A stretch of DNA of 64,000 nucleotides from Cellulomonas sp. P24 (GTDB taxonomy: Bacteria > Actinomycetota > Actinomycetes > Actinomycetales > Cellulomonadaceae). The stretch lies in assembly GCF_024704385.1 (NCBI RefSeq), contig NZ_JAJDFX010000002.1, forward strand, positions 1,922,001-1,986,000, read 5' to 3'. The position numbers and the translations under genes are program-made. The notes under the pieces were generated by a model, which saw only the letters and a program-made list of their open reading frames with translations, made no database searches and was not told the DNA's origin. Below are positions 44,501 to 52,405 of this stretch, one piece after another (position 1 is the first letter of the stretch; each line of letters starts with the position of its first letter).

Positions 44501-46365
44501 CTCGGCGCGCGATGCACCTCGTCGGCGGCCTCGAAGACGGGGACGGCTGCCGCGCGGATGACCCACAGTCCCGGACCGGGGAGCTGGATCATGCGTTCGC
44601 GCACCCCTGCACCGTGCTCGAGCGTCACGACGTCCACGAGGGTTCGCACCGCCGTCGAGAGCGAGCGCAGCTCGAACAGGGCGAGCGCCTCGGGGGCCAT
44701 CGTCACCGCAGCGGGACCGAGGGCGCCGGCGAGGCGTTCGACGTCCGCCCGGGCGTGGGCGAGGTCGCGTCCCAGGCGTGCCGCGAGGACGTCCGAGTGA
44801 TGGGTCGCGTGCCGGTCCCGCATGGTCGACCCGGCATCGGTCCGCCCGGCCTCGATGTCGTGGATCGCCTCCGCGGTGCGCCCACCCTCGGGCCTCCAGC
44901 CCAGGACGTCCCAGCGGTAGGCGTAGCTGCCGAACGCGTCGAAGAGGTCGTGGAAGTCGACGCTGAACCGGTAGCGGTGCTCCGCGTGCGCCGGGACGAT
45001 CCGCAGGTCGCCGGACGGAGCCGGGACCGCCTCCAGGTGGGCGGGGAACGGGCGGTCGGTGAACCGGCCCGGGTCCCGGATCAGCTCCTGGGTGTAGTCG
45101 TGCGCGGCGTCCACCGCGACCGTCGCCCGGCCGAGCCAGTTGTTCATGCGCCGCAGGAAGTCCGCACGTGCGGCGTGGTCCGTGAGCGCGGCGTCGTAGA
45201 GCGACGGGGCCGTCCAGTAGAACTGGATCGCGAGGATCCGGCCGTGCTCCTGGGTGCTGCCGCGGTCTCCCCCGAGGTCCCCCCACAGCACGGTCCAGGT
45301 GCCGGCGGTCTTCGCGGCGTCCCGGCTCTCGCGCGTCTCCGGGCCGGGCGGGACCCGGGTGAGGCGTCGGTCCCGACGCGTCGCCTCGAGCACGTCGAGC
45401 GGGTGCCGGAGCTGGGCGAGCAGCGCGTCGCGTCCACCGGCCGGTCGGGTGCCGGCCGGTGCGGCCTCCTCGGCCGCCACGGCGTCCGCGAGGACCTGGG
45501 TGTGCATGTCGAGCTGGGCCCGCCAGATCGCCGCGGTGTACCAGGGGTAGTCCTGGCGCAGGGTCGCGACGCCCTCGGCCTCCCAGGCGTCGGCGGCGAC
45601 CCCGAGGTGGAGGATGCGGCGCTGGTCGGCCGTCAGGTCGATGCGGACCCCGAGCGCGTCGAGGAAAGCCGCGACATCCGCGAACGCGGCGGGCTTGATC
45701 GTGACCGGCGCGAACCGCTCACCCTCGGGGATCACCCGGGAGGCGTCGATCACCCCCTCGGTCGAGAGGCTCGGCGACGTCGCGATGCTGTCCAGCACCG
45801 AGTCGAGCTGCGCGTCGGTGGCGGTCGGGGCGATCCGGTGCAGCACGACCCGCAGGTAGGCACGCTGCGAGCTCTCGCCGGCGGGCATCGGACGGCCCGG
45901 GCTCGTGGCGGTCAGCCCGTGCAGGCTCACCGAGATCCAGACCGGTTCCTCCGGGGTCTCGGCGGTGGTGGGCGGGTCGTCACCACCGAACTGCGGCCGC
46001 ACACCCGACGTCCGCTGCTGGACGACGTGGGTGACCTCGTGCGCGAGGAGGCGTCGTCCGGCGGGGACGTCGGGCCGGTAGGCCGAGGGGGTGAGGACGA
46101 CGTCCTCGCCGACCGTGACCGCGAGCGCTCGTGCCTGGCGCAGACGGGCATCGGGGGCGGGGTCCGCGTGGATGCGCACCGTCGCGAGGTCGACGCCGAG
46201 GGACCTCTCGAGCGTGCTGCGGAACGGGCCGGGGAGCGGGGTCCCGGTCGGCGACGCCGCGGTTCTCGCGGCGGCGCCTCGGATCGCGGCCGGGCGCCCT
46301 GCCGCGACCCGCTCCGCGGACCCCGACGCCTGACGCTCGGCCCGGTCCGGCACGTGCCCGGTCAT
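41527..46365 (-). CDS. DUF4157 (eCIS core) protein, large putative eCIS cargo
   Basis: A 1612-residue protein, last gene of arm B. The N-terminus (about 45-117) is the eCIS core/DUF4157 domain, with LERSLGVDLATVRIH and the metalloprotease-like HEVTHVVQQ (His109, Glu110, His113). Known DUF4157 proteins in eCIS loci often carry C-terminal toxin domains. Here follow a long helical region, hydrophobic segments (LITVAALAAAPFTAGASL; MMALGGALVAAGMQAG), an 11-residue Pro-rich repeat linker and a C-terminal module of about 300 residues beginning near TPREWALSQTRG, with GDRSQAHVDAGTQRLHGA and NAGIEAWVRNLRD. I cannot name this module. ATG 46365 overlaps the ATPase stop. Confidence 0.85.
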   Translation of the reverse strand: MTGHVPDRAERQASGSAERVAAGRPAAIRGAAARTAASPTGTPLPGPFRSTLERSLGVDLATVRIHADPAPDARLRQARALAVTVGEDVVLTPSAYRPDVPAGRRLLAHEVTHVVQQRTSGVRPQFGGDDPPTTAETPEEPVWISVSLHGLTATSPGRPMPAGESSQRAYLRVVLHRIAPTATDAQLDSVLDSIATSPSLSTEGVIDASRVIPEGERFAPVTIKPAAFADVAAFLDALGVRIDLTADQRRILHLGVAADAWEAEGVATLRQDYPWYTAAIWRAQLDMHTQVLADAVAAEEAAPAGTRPAGGRDALLAQLRHPLDVLEATRRDRRLTRVPPGPETRESRDAAKTAGTWTVLWGDLGGDRGSTQEHGRILAIQFYWTAPSLYDAALTDHAARADFLRRMNNWLGRATVAVDAAHDYTQELIRDPGRFTDRPFPAHLEAVPAPSGDLRIVPAHAEHRYRFSVDFHDLFDAFGSYAYRWDVLGWRPEGGRTAEAIHDIEAGRTDAGSTMRDRHATHHSDVLAARLGRDLAHARADVERLAGALGPAAVTMAPEALALFELRSLSTAVRTLVDVVTLEHGAGVRERMIQLPGPGLWVIRAAAVPVFEAADEVHRAPSVAYIPVYALPQQELADRALAESLAASETADRSRREALAALQGLTGPGADPTLVAMVRDLEADPRLGSDRWAALAATQRDMEARLAEIRATLDGSAGPVPTEAQAAVLRAQRDALEQQVEQNRLLLRTHRGRVTDHPALATPQQLSLSFVSDDGQTVPLAMEFAEQTRAQTSVTVTATAPAGSRFAVLSDHTTTNAGIEEAAGPTLDRAVQNAVTSLLESRNGYGRGVVAMRLPSGRQVSFRIEASLGPLVNEALDSATTLITVAALAAAPFTAGASLTILVPVGIVAGVRAAERMYTRYDASTLRWDMQTLQDFVDIAGAVVGVSSLARGAEAGMQVTRLGRIAAISFDVAQNVTGFIILGVGLQEQLRAIDATPGLSDGERRSRRMMALGGALVAAGMQAGTLLITNAYGGHGPGADDARRTGAPPPDTAAPVDVPPAHVAPPADVPPAHAVPPTDVPGARTAPPADVPPAHTAPPSDVVPPRPRDAAPGALETHPAETHPADGTPPAPVVEGTTPTADQVPPAPHPAATTEAPSPPRPTSVDDLLTSDGHFRPEYPDLRQAWEAYADRRRTGGRDPLTPREWALSQTRGAPARRLSGLLPRGWRRGARAVYPGARPRAVALAVESPRPGTPVGDTPLRWRQRVVRTEELRPLMDNAGEQYWSFPDLQPGEVLILPNGSRVWIDPRTGAIVDSNPVGPSISGSRSVTAGEEAMFAAGDRSQAHVDAGTQRLHGATSPGLGGDAPYSIAGGPPRLNLVIENAGIEAWVRNLRDNAPPGVDYVFTTRTLRSPRGDLLSRSYSVAAIEGGRTTPIADFEVRMRGGGLTDADVEVPGWHVHPDGLERYGAPRLRDQPASRPPGGDVSVDIPRSLREAVGGGDARDPRPVSPLTAPLEAAQAARARLGALSERAALSPRTEGDVGERLVELDEALAGAEQRIATGSVVDPTAVEQLNAVVNRINELTRIRSRTDRLSAAELQVLARLLDRIAVR
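43054..43206 (-). repeat. 33-base repeat encoding an 11-residue Pro-rich linker
   Basis: Imperfect tandem units of 33 bases encode variants of APPADVPPAHT in the DUF4157 protein. About four to five units are visible (ADVPPAHAVPPTDVPGA, TAPPADVPPAHTAPP). The frame is kept. It separates the hydrophobic middle from the C-terminal module, as linkers in polymorphic toxins often do. Confidence 0.7.
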
Positions 46366-48305
46366 CGCCCCGCGACCGTCCGCCCGGACTTCGCGAGCTC
46401 CCAGCCGAGCGCCTCGCGCACGTGCGCCGTCGTGACGGCGCTCCCCTGGTCCGCGGCGAGGTACGCCGCCGTGAGCGCGGCCGCCGCGATCGTCCCGCCG
46501 GGCACGTCCACCTGCGCGAGTGCGTCGACGTCGACGTCGGACGTCGGGGTCCCGGCAGGGAACGCCGAGCGCCACAGCCGGGCCCGGGCGGCGGCGTCCG
46601 GGTACGGGAAGGTCACCACGGCGTGCAGCCGTCGCAGGAACGCCTGGTCGAGCGACCCGCGCGCGTTGGTGGTGAGGATCGCCAGCCCGCGGAACTGCTC
46701 CATGCGCTGCAGCAGGTACCCGACCTCGAGGTTCGCGTACCGGTCGTGACTGTCCTTGACCTCGGACCGCTTGCCGAACAGGGTGTCCGCCTCGTCGAAC
46801 AGGAGCACCGCCGACCCGCTCTCGGCGGCATCGAACACCGCGCCGAGGTTCTTCTCGGTCTCGCCGATGTACTTGCTCATGACCTGGCTGAGGTCCACGT
46901 GCAGCAGGTCGAGCCGGAGCTCGTGCGCGATCACCTCCGCGGCGAACGTCTTCCCCGTGCCGGAGGCGCCGGCGAACAGGGACGTCGTCCCGGTGCCGCG
47001 CGTCGAGCGCTCGGCGAACCCCCACGTGTCCAGGACGACCGTGCGGTGGCGCACCGCGGAGACGAGTGCGCGCAGCTGGGCGACCTGGACGTCGGGCAGC
47101 ACGAGGTCCGCCCAGGACGCGCGGGGGACGACGCGGCGCGCGACCCCGCCCGGGTCCACCTGGCTGCGGTCCCGGCACGCGTCCCACAGCTCGCGTCCGC
47201 GGGCGACGTCCGTGGCGGCCTCGGTCGCCTGCGCCACCGAGAGGTCGAACACCCCGACGACGTCCGGCACACCTGCGGTGTCGGCCCCGACGGCGCCGAG
47301 CGCCTGGGTCAGCAGCTCGGCACGGCCGACCAGGTCGAGGCGCGGCACCGTGACGACACCGCCGTACGGCGCCTCGACCACCTCCGTGGAGAGCACGGCG
47401 AGCCGCGCGAGACGCGCATCGACCTCGGCGCACGCCCGGGCGACCCGCGCCGTCGACTCGACGGGGAGACCGTCGAGCACGAGCATCCACGCACCGCCGT
47501 CGAGGATGGACTCTCGCGTGAGCAGCCGGACGACGTGCGCGACGTCGACCGGGTCCGTGGGCAGGTCCCCGCCTGCGACCTCGCGCAGCACGGCTCCGCT
47601 GCGGTGCGCCGCGGCGGAGACGACGGCGCGGCAGTCGTCGAGCCGGTCGCCCTGGACCGCGACCGTCCCCCGGTCCCAGCCGGCCACGACCAGGTCAGCG
47701 GCCCGGTCCAGCACGTGCGGGAGGACGACCGGCCACGGTGCCCGGCGGACCAGGTGCGTGAGCCGGTCGTCGAGGCTCCCTGCGCCGACGAGGTGGTGCA
47801 GGATCCGCTCACCCGCCTGCACCGGGCTGTGCGCGGGCGACCGCGGGTCGTCGAGCATGACGAGGTCCCAGTACCGCAGCGGGGCCGACGGGGTGAGGGC
47901 GCTCCAGTGCGCGTCCGGCAGCAGGCTGAGGGCGGCGCCGAGGGTCAGCAGCGGCGTCCCGGTGCGGGCCGCGAGCTCGGCGCCGACCTCCGAGACGAGC
48001 TCCTGCCCGGCGGCGAGCAGCAGGACCGCCCGCTCGAAGTCCGACAGCGCGAAGTCCGTCGCAACCGTGTCGAGGGTGCTCGGCGCGCCGAGTCGTTCGG
48101 CCGCGTCACGCGCGCGGGCCCGCGCCGGCACCGGGTCCTCACCCCGGACCAGGGCCCGTAGGACGGCGAGCTCGGCGAGCAGGGCATCCCGGTTCAGCGT
48201 CTCGTCGTCGACGACCGCCCGCGGGGCTCCCCGGTCCTGCGGCCCGACGCTGCTCGTGACGCCGGGTGTCGGCGCTCGCGCCGCGTCGCGCTCCACGATG
48301 CTCAT
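46362..48305 (-). CDS. eCIS AAA+ ATPase (Afp15/Cis15-like)
   Basis: AAA+ ATPase needed for assembly or loading of eCIS particles, 647 residues. The N-terminal 400 residues have the helical and degenerate nucleotide-binding architecture seen in Afp15-type proteins; the C-terminal AAA domain has Walker A GASGTGKT (446-453), Walker B VLLFDEAD (about 500-507), sensor ILTTNARGSLDQAFLRRL and the arginine-rich end. KYIGETEKNLGAVFDAA is the pore-loop helix typical of this clade. It overlaps the DUF4157 gene by ATGA, fitting a role in loading that protein. Confidence 0.9.
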   Translation of the reverse strand: MSIVERDAARAPTPGVTSSVGPQDRGAPRAVVDDETLNRDALLAELAVLRALVRGEDPVPARARARDAAERLGAPSTLDTVATDFALSDFERAVLLLAAGQELVSEVGAELAARTGTPLLTLGAALSLLPDAHWSALTPSAPLRYWDLVMLDDPRSPAHSPVQAGERILHHLVGAGSLDDRLTHLVRRAPWPVVLPHVLDRAADLVVAGWDRGTVAVQGDRLDDCRAVVSAAAHRSGAVLREVAGGDLPTDPVDVAHVVRLLTRESILDGGAWMLVLDGLPVESTARVARACAEVDARLARLAVLSTEVVEAPYGGVVTVPRLDLVGRAELLTQALGAVGADTAGVPDVVGVFDLSVAQATEAATDVARGRELWDACRDRSQVDPGGVARRVVPRASWADLVLPDVQVAQLRALVSAVRHRTVVLDTWGFAERSTRGTGTTSLFAGASGTGKTFAAEVIAHELRLDLLHVDLSQVMSKYIGETEKNLGAVFDAAESGSAVLLFDEADTLFGKRSEVKDSHDRYANLEVGYLLQRMEQFRGLAILTTNARGSLDQAFLRRLHAVVTFPYPDAAARARLWRSAFPAGTPTSDVDVDALAQVDVPGGTIAAAALTAAYLAADQGSAVTTAHVREALGWELAKSGRTVAGR

Positions 48306-48350
48306 CGCAGCCCTGTGCCCATGACGGTCGCGCTCACCCTCGCCCGGCGC

Positions 48351-49661
48351 TCACGGCAGCACCAGGGCCGGCGCCGCGTACACGTCCCCGACCAGCTCGG
48401 GGATGCTCTCGACCCCGTCCACCTGCGCCCGCACGAGCCAGCGGCCATCGGGCACGTCGTCGCGCGGGATCGTCGCGGTGGGCTGCGGGGAGCCGTCACG
48501 CGGCACCGGTGCGAGGTCGACCGTCAGGTGCCGGACGACGTCCGGTGCGGGCGGGGGAGGCGGAGGCGGTGCGTCGAGCCGGGCGAGCTCGACCGTCGCA
48601 CGCTGTCCGGGGAACAGCGGCGGGTCGAGCTGCAGCGTGATCGTGCCGCCCGGACCCGTCGTCACCGCACCGACGGCGACGGTCGGGTGCACCAGCACGG
48701 GGACCGCGTTCGACGTCGCGACCACCCGCTCGGGTGAGCCGCCCGGTCCTCCGTCGACGCTGCGGTGCTGGACCTGGACCGCGTGCACCCCTGCCGGGAC
48801 GTCCGCCGTGAGGACCACGCGGAGCTCGAGCGGGCTGCCGTCGGGCTCCGGATCGAGGAGCGCCGACCCGACGCGGATGCGGGTCACCGGGCCGACACCT
48901 GCCTGGCGGAGCCCGCTGCCTGCCAGGACGAGGGTCGTCCCCCCGGTCACGACCGGCGGCCCGAGACCGGGGACGGGGTCGGGTGCGGCGACGACCGACG
49001 CGAGCCGTGGCGGACCACCCGCCTGCACCGTGACGGACCTGGCCCGCACCGGCAGCGCGGTCCGCGTCGTGACGTCGGCCTCGAGCAGCACGACGGTCGC
49101 GGTGTAGACCACCGAGAGCTGGTACGGCGTCTGCTGGAACACCCCCCACAGCCGGGACAGCTCGTCGAGCGGCAGCGGGGTCGGCGAGAGCTTGACGAGC
49201 TCGAGCTGGTCGGCGAGGTCCGACTGCGCGAGGAACGCGGTGTCCGCGTCGGCGTCGTACGCGTCGACCGCGGCGGCGATCACGTCCCGGGTCAGGACCG
49301 GCGTCACCGCGAGGGCCGTGATCGCGCGCCCCAGCAGTCGCTGCCCGTCGAGGGACGGGTCCTCGCCGTACCCGGTGAGCAGGTAGTGCAGGTCGAGCGC
49401 CGCGACGGGTCGGCGGACGAACGAGCCGTCGTCCCGTCGTGTCGGGAGGTCGGTGAGGTTGCCCGCGTGGTTCGGGGTCACCTGGTACAGGAAGACGTTG
49501 ATCCCCGGATCGGTCACGACGTCCGCCGAGGACAGGCGATCGGGCCGCCACGTGGTGACCGCCGCGCCGCCGACCGGCCCCGGGTGCGGTGCGGCGAGCG
49601 CACGCTCGAGCACGTACCGGATGGTCGAGGTCACGGCCGCGATGGCCAGCGCGTTGCTCAT
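48351..49661 (-). CDS. DUF4255 eCIS tube/sheath terminator (Afp16/Cis16-like)
   Basis: Cap protein expected to end the tube and sheath at the distal tip. The N-terminal 190 residues match DUF4255/Pvc16: AIAAVTSTIRYVLERAL, DPGINVFLYQVTPNHAGNL, VAALDLHYLLTGYGED, SRLWGVFQQTPYQLSVVY. A C-terminal extension of about 240 residues contains an IPT/TIG-like Ig domain (TTLVLAGSGLRQAG ... GVHAVQVQHRS) and a further beta domain after a proline run. Such Ig extensions are not needed for capping and may sit on the particle surface. ATG 49661 overlaps the upstream stop by ATGA. Confidence 0.85.
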   Translation of the reverse strand: MSNALAIAAVTSTIRYVLERALAAPHPGPVGGAAVTTWRPDRLSSADVVTDPGINVFLYQVTPNHAGNLTDLPTRRDDGSFVRRPVAALDLHYLLTGYGEDPSLDGQRLLGRAITALAVTPVLTRDVIAAAVDAYDADADTAFLAQSDLADQLELVKLSPTPLPLDELSRLWGVFQQTPYQLSVVYTATVVLLEADVTTRTALPVRARSVTVQAGGPPRLASVVAAPDPVPGLGPPVVTGGTTLVLAGSGLRQAGVGPVTRIRVGSALLDPEPDGSPLELRVVLTADVPAGVHAVQVQHRSVDGGPGGSPERVVATSNAVPVLVHPTVAVGAVTTGPGGTITLQLDPPLFPGQRATVELARLDAPPPPPPPAPDVVRHLTVDLAPVPRDGSPQPTATIPRDDVPDGRWLVRAQVDGVESIPELVGDVYAAPALVLP

Positions 49662-51046
49662 CGGCGGTCCGTCCGTCGGCGCTCGAGGTACGCGTCGAGG
49701 CGGCTCGGCTCGCGGGTGCCCGACGCCGGGACGGGGCGCGGCTCCACGACGGGACGCACGACCTCGACCCGGTCGATGTGCAGGTGCACGCCGCCGACAT
49801 CGGCGCCGGACCCCGGTCGACCGTCCGCGCCCCGACCCGTCGTCGGAGCGCCGCGCGCCTCCCCGTCGACGGTCCAGCCGAGCGTCGTGGCACCCGGTCG
49901 CGGGGCACGCCCGCGGGCACGCAGGTCGACGCGCTCCGCGGCTCCGATCACCCCCCGGGCGCGCAGCTCAGGGACGAGCCGGTCACGCAGCAGGTCGGCG
50001 ACCTCGGGGACGGCACCACGGGCACGCCCCGCCCGGGCTGCGGACGTGCCATCCCCTGCGGCGGCCGGAGGACGATCGGCTGGCACGGATCCGGCCCCGG
50101 TGTCCGACGTACCTCCCGGGTCCGACGCGCCTGCCGGTGCGAGCGGCCACCCGTCGCCCGGAGCCCAGGGGTCATCCGTGCCGGGCGGCGCGGCGGCGCG
50201 ATCACCATGGTCCGGTGCCGCCCACCGGCTGCGTGCGTCGCGATCCTGCCGGTCCGAGCGAGCGGCGTCGGTGCGGTGCCCCGCACCTCGCGACCCCTCG
50301 TCGGGCGCTGGTTCCCCACGGCCCGCTCCCGTCCCACGGGAACGGGACCGCCCGACGGTCCCGCGTGGACCGAGCTCGGCGGGCACCCCGCCCCGGGGGC
50401 TCCGCGCCCCTGCCGTGCCCGACCGGTCGCCGCCGCGCGTCGCGGACGCGCGGCCACCATGCTGCTCGTCTCCGCCTCCGTGTCGACCGGGCCTGTCCCA
50501 GCCGGACGGGCCGCTGCCCGTCAGACCACGACCGGGGCGACCACCGCCGAGCTCGTCGGGTCCGAGCGCATCGTCCCCGAGTCCCTCCCGATCGAACCCG
50601 TCCCGGCCTGGCCGATCACCGTCGAACGCGCGGTCGAACCCACCACCGGGCACCTCACCACCGGGCGTCTCACCACCGGGCACCGTGCTGCGTGGCCCCT
50701 CCCCGTCGGACCACTCGCCGACGGCCCACCACGACGCGCCTCGCACGGGTCCACCGGCGGCGTCGAGCGGTCCGGCCGCACCGGAGCGCCGGCCGCCGCG
50801 CCCGTCGAGCCGGACGTCGTCGGCGCGCGCCCTCCCGCCGTCGCGCCCCTCGCCCCAGGGCGTCGTCAACGACCCCGACGACCCGGGAGCAGCCCATGAG
50901 CCTCCGACCCCCGACCCGTCGCCAGGGCCGGGCGCCGCGAACGGACCCGGCCCGGACCGCGGCTCGAACACCGCCCGCGGGCGTGACTGCCACCGCACCT
51001 CCGTCCCGGCCGCACGCTGCGTCATCCGCTCGAAGAACCCGCTCAT
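49658..51046 (-). CDS. Disordered Gly/Arg/Asp-rich eCIS-operon protein
   Basis: A 462-residue protein dominated by Gly, Arg, Asp, Pro and Ser with few hydrophobic residues. Ordered-looking ends frame it: MSGFFERMTQRAAGTEVRWQ at the start and, near the end, EVADLLRDRLVPELRARGVIG followed by VHLHIDRVEVVRP and RLDAYLERRRTDRR. Its place between the zinc-ribbon gene and the DUF4255 cap, with ATGA overlaps on both sides, shows it is translated with the particle genes. I do not recognise a family. It lacks the long coiled coil expected of a tape measure. Confidence 0.75.
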   Translation of the reverse strand: MSGFFERMTQRAAGTEVRWQSRPRAVFEPRSGPGPFAAPGPGDGSGVGGSWAAPGSSGSLTTPWGEGRDGGRARADDVRLDGRGGRRSGAAGPLDAAGGPVRGASWWAVGEWSDGEGPRSTVPGGETPGGEVPGGGFDRAFDGDRPGRDGFDREGLGDDALGPDELGGGRPGRGLTGSGPSGWDRPGRHGGGDEQHGGRASATRGGDRSGTAGARSPRGGVPAELGPRGTVGRSRSRGTGAGRGEPAPDEGSRGAGHRTDAARSDRQDRDARSRWAAPDHGDRAAAPPGTDDPWAPGDGWPLAPAGASDPGGTSDTGAGSVPADRPPAAAGDGTSAARAGRARGAVPEVADLLRDRLVPELRARGVIGAAERVDLRARGRAPRPGATTLGWTVDGEARGAPTTGRGADGRPGSGADVGGVHLHIDRVEVVRPVVEPRPVPASGTREPSRLDAYLERRRTDRR

Positions 51047-51873
51047 CGGTCCGCCAGCGCCAGGTAGGCCCGACGTCGCACCGGCGGTAGCGCCAGCACC
51101 TCGGTCTCGTTCCAGCCGTACGCGCGGGCGAGCGACGCGACGTCGGCCAGGAGCTCGGGGGCGGCGGCCGCCACCCGGTCCCAGAGCATCGCCCCGGCGT
51201 CGAACGACACGTCGACGGCCGTCCCGCACTCCGGGCACGTCACGACGCTGACCAGCACCGCCGCACCGGCCAGCTCTTCCGCGGCCGCCTCGATCACCGC
51301 GAGCTCGGAGGCCTCGGGTCCCGCCACTCGACGCCCGACAGCGCCGGCCCCGTCACCACCGCTGACCCCACCACCGCGCACCTCACCACCGCGCACCGCC
51401 GCCGGCCGCACGCACCGCCGCAGCAGCTCGTCGCGCGCCGCCGCGAGACCGTCGCGCTCGGCGCGCTCGGCGATCAGCACGAGGTCGCGTGCGGTCGGCG
51501 CCCGCACGACCCACGCGCCGACCGTCCGCTCCCTCCCGAGCTGTCCCGGACCTCCTGGGCTTCCCGGCCCGCCGGACCCCCCGTCCGTCGGGAGCCCCGC
51601 CTCCATCCGCTCACCGCACCCCGGGCACTCGACGACGGCGTCGACGACCTCCCCGAACGTGTCGCGGTACACCTGGAGGGCGAGGCCCGCGCACGTCCCG
51701 ACGTCCAGGTCGAGGGCCTCGTCGAGCGACCCGGTCAGCCCGGCCCGGTGCACCAGGACGGCTGCCCGGGCCGATGGCGGCGCCTGACCGGCGAGCTCCC
51801 ATGCGGTCAGCAGCGCCGCGGGGTCCCGCAGGCCGCGCGGAAACCGCGGGTCGCCGTCGGTCGGGCTCGTCAC
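51043..51873 (-). CDS. Zinc-ribbon protein, baseplate hub assembly chaperone-like
   Basis: A 276-residue protein after the tube gene. Two CxxC knuckles (VECPGCGERMEA and VTCPECGTAVDVS) lie about 100 residues apart and probably make one zinc site. The N-terminal part LLTAWELAGQAPPSARAAVLV and the C-terminal NETEVLALPPVRRRAYLALA (as in eYGWsxeEIlaLp motifs) resemble the 'T4-family baseplate hub assembly chaperone' proteins of phage and eCIS clusters. GTG 51873 overlaps the tube stop; the open frame up to 52149 is antisense-like inside the tube gene and was rejected. Confidence 0.75.
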   Translation of the reverse strand: MTSPTDGDPRFPRGLRDPAALLTAWELAGQAPPSARAAVLVHRAGLTGSLDEALDLDVGTCAGLALQVYRDTFGEVVDAVVECPGCGERMEAGLPTDGGSGGPGSPGGPGQLGRERTVGAWVVRAPTARDLVLIAERAERDGLAAARDELLRRCVRPAAVRGGEVRGGGVSGGDGAGAVGRRVAGPEASELAVIEAAAEELAGAAVLVSVVTCPECGTAVDVSFDAGAMLWDRVAAAAPELLADVASLARAYGWNETEVLALPPVRRRAYLALADR

Positions 51874-52391
51874 GGCTCGACGAAGGACGGTTCCGTCGGC
51901 TCGGTGACGGAGTAGTCCCGCTCCCAGCCCTCGTTCTCCAGCTTGATGGTCTGGATGGCGACGGCGTTGGCGTTGGCGTCGAGGTCGGGCAGGGCCTGGA
52001 ACTCCGAGACCCAGCACCGGTAGAGCTTGTACGAGATCACGAGCTGCCCGGCCTCGTTGTAGACCTCGAGCACGACGTCCTTGCGGAAGTCCTTGAGGGA
52101 CGTCTCCATGCCGAGGCCCGAGCCGTAGTTCCACACCTTGTTGGCCCACTGCTCGAAGTCGACATCGTGCGTGACGCCGCGCTCGAGCGTGACGGCCTCG
52201 AACTCCGAGCGCCCCGGCGACTTGCGGCTGCTGCTCGGGTCGCCACCGTGACGGTGCTTGACCACCTCGGTGGTGCGCTTGAGCGCACCGACCTTGCTGA
52301 CGCCCGCGACGTACCGGCCGTCCCAGCGCACCCGGAACTTGAAGTTCTTGTACGGGTCGAACCGGGTCGCGTTGACCGTGAACTCCGCCAT
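51870..52391 (-). CDS. eCIS inner tube protein (Afp1/5, Cis1-like)
   Basis: Builds the rigid inner tube that is driven into the target. The 173 residues match the phage tail tube/T4 gp19-like family: FDPYKNFKFRVRWDGRYVAGVSKVGAL at the start, SPGRSEFEAVTLERGVTHD and DFEQWANKVWNYG, and the closing LDANANAVAIQTIKLENEGWER (runs split). Only one tube gene is present, whereas many eCIS have two or three. ATG 52391 is preferred with GGAAGG nine bases upstream; GTG 52400 is possible. Confidence 0.92.
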   Translation of the reverse strand: MAEFTVNATRFDPYKNFKFRVRWDGRYVAGVSKVGALKRTTEVVKHRHGGDPSSSRKSPGRSEFEAVTLERGVTHDVDFEQWANKVWNYGSGLGMETSLKDFRKDVVLEVYNEAGQLVISYKLYRCWVSEFQALPDLDANANAVAIQTIKLENEGWERDYSVTEPTEPSFVEP

Positions 52392-52405
52392 GTCCCCCAC
52401 CCTTC

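Noticed and set aside
46366-47490. Upstream extension of the DUF4157 frame to 1987 residues
   Set aside because: It overlaps the AAA+ gene in another frame, is Arg/Gly-rich without domain signal, and the ATGA overlap at 46365 fits the operon pattern.
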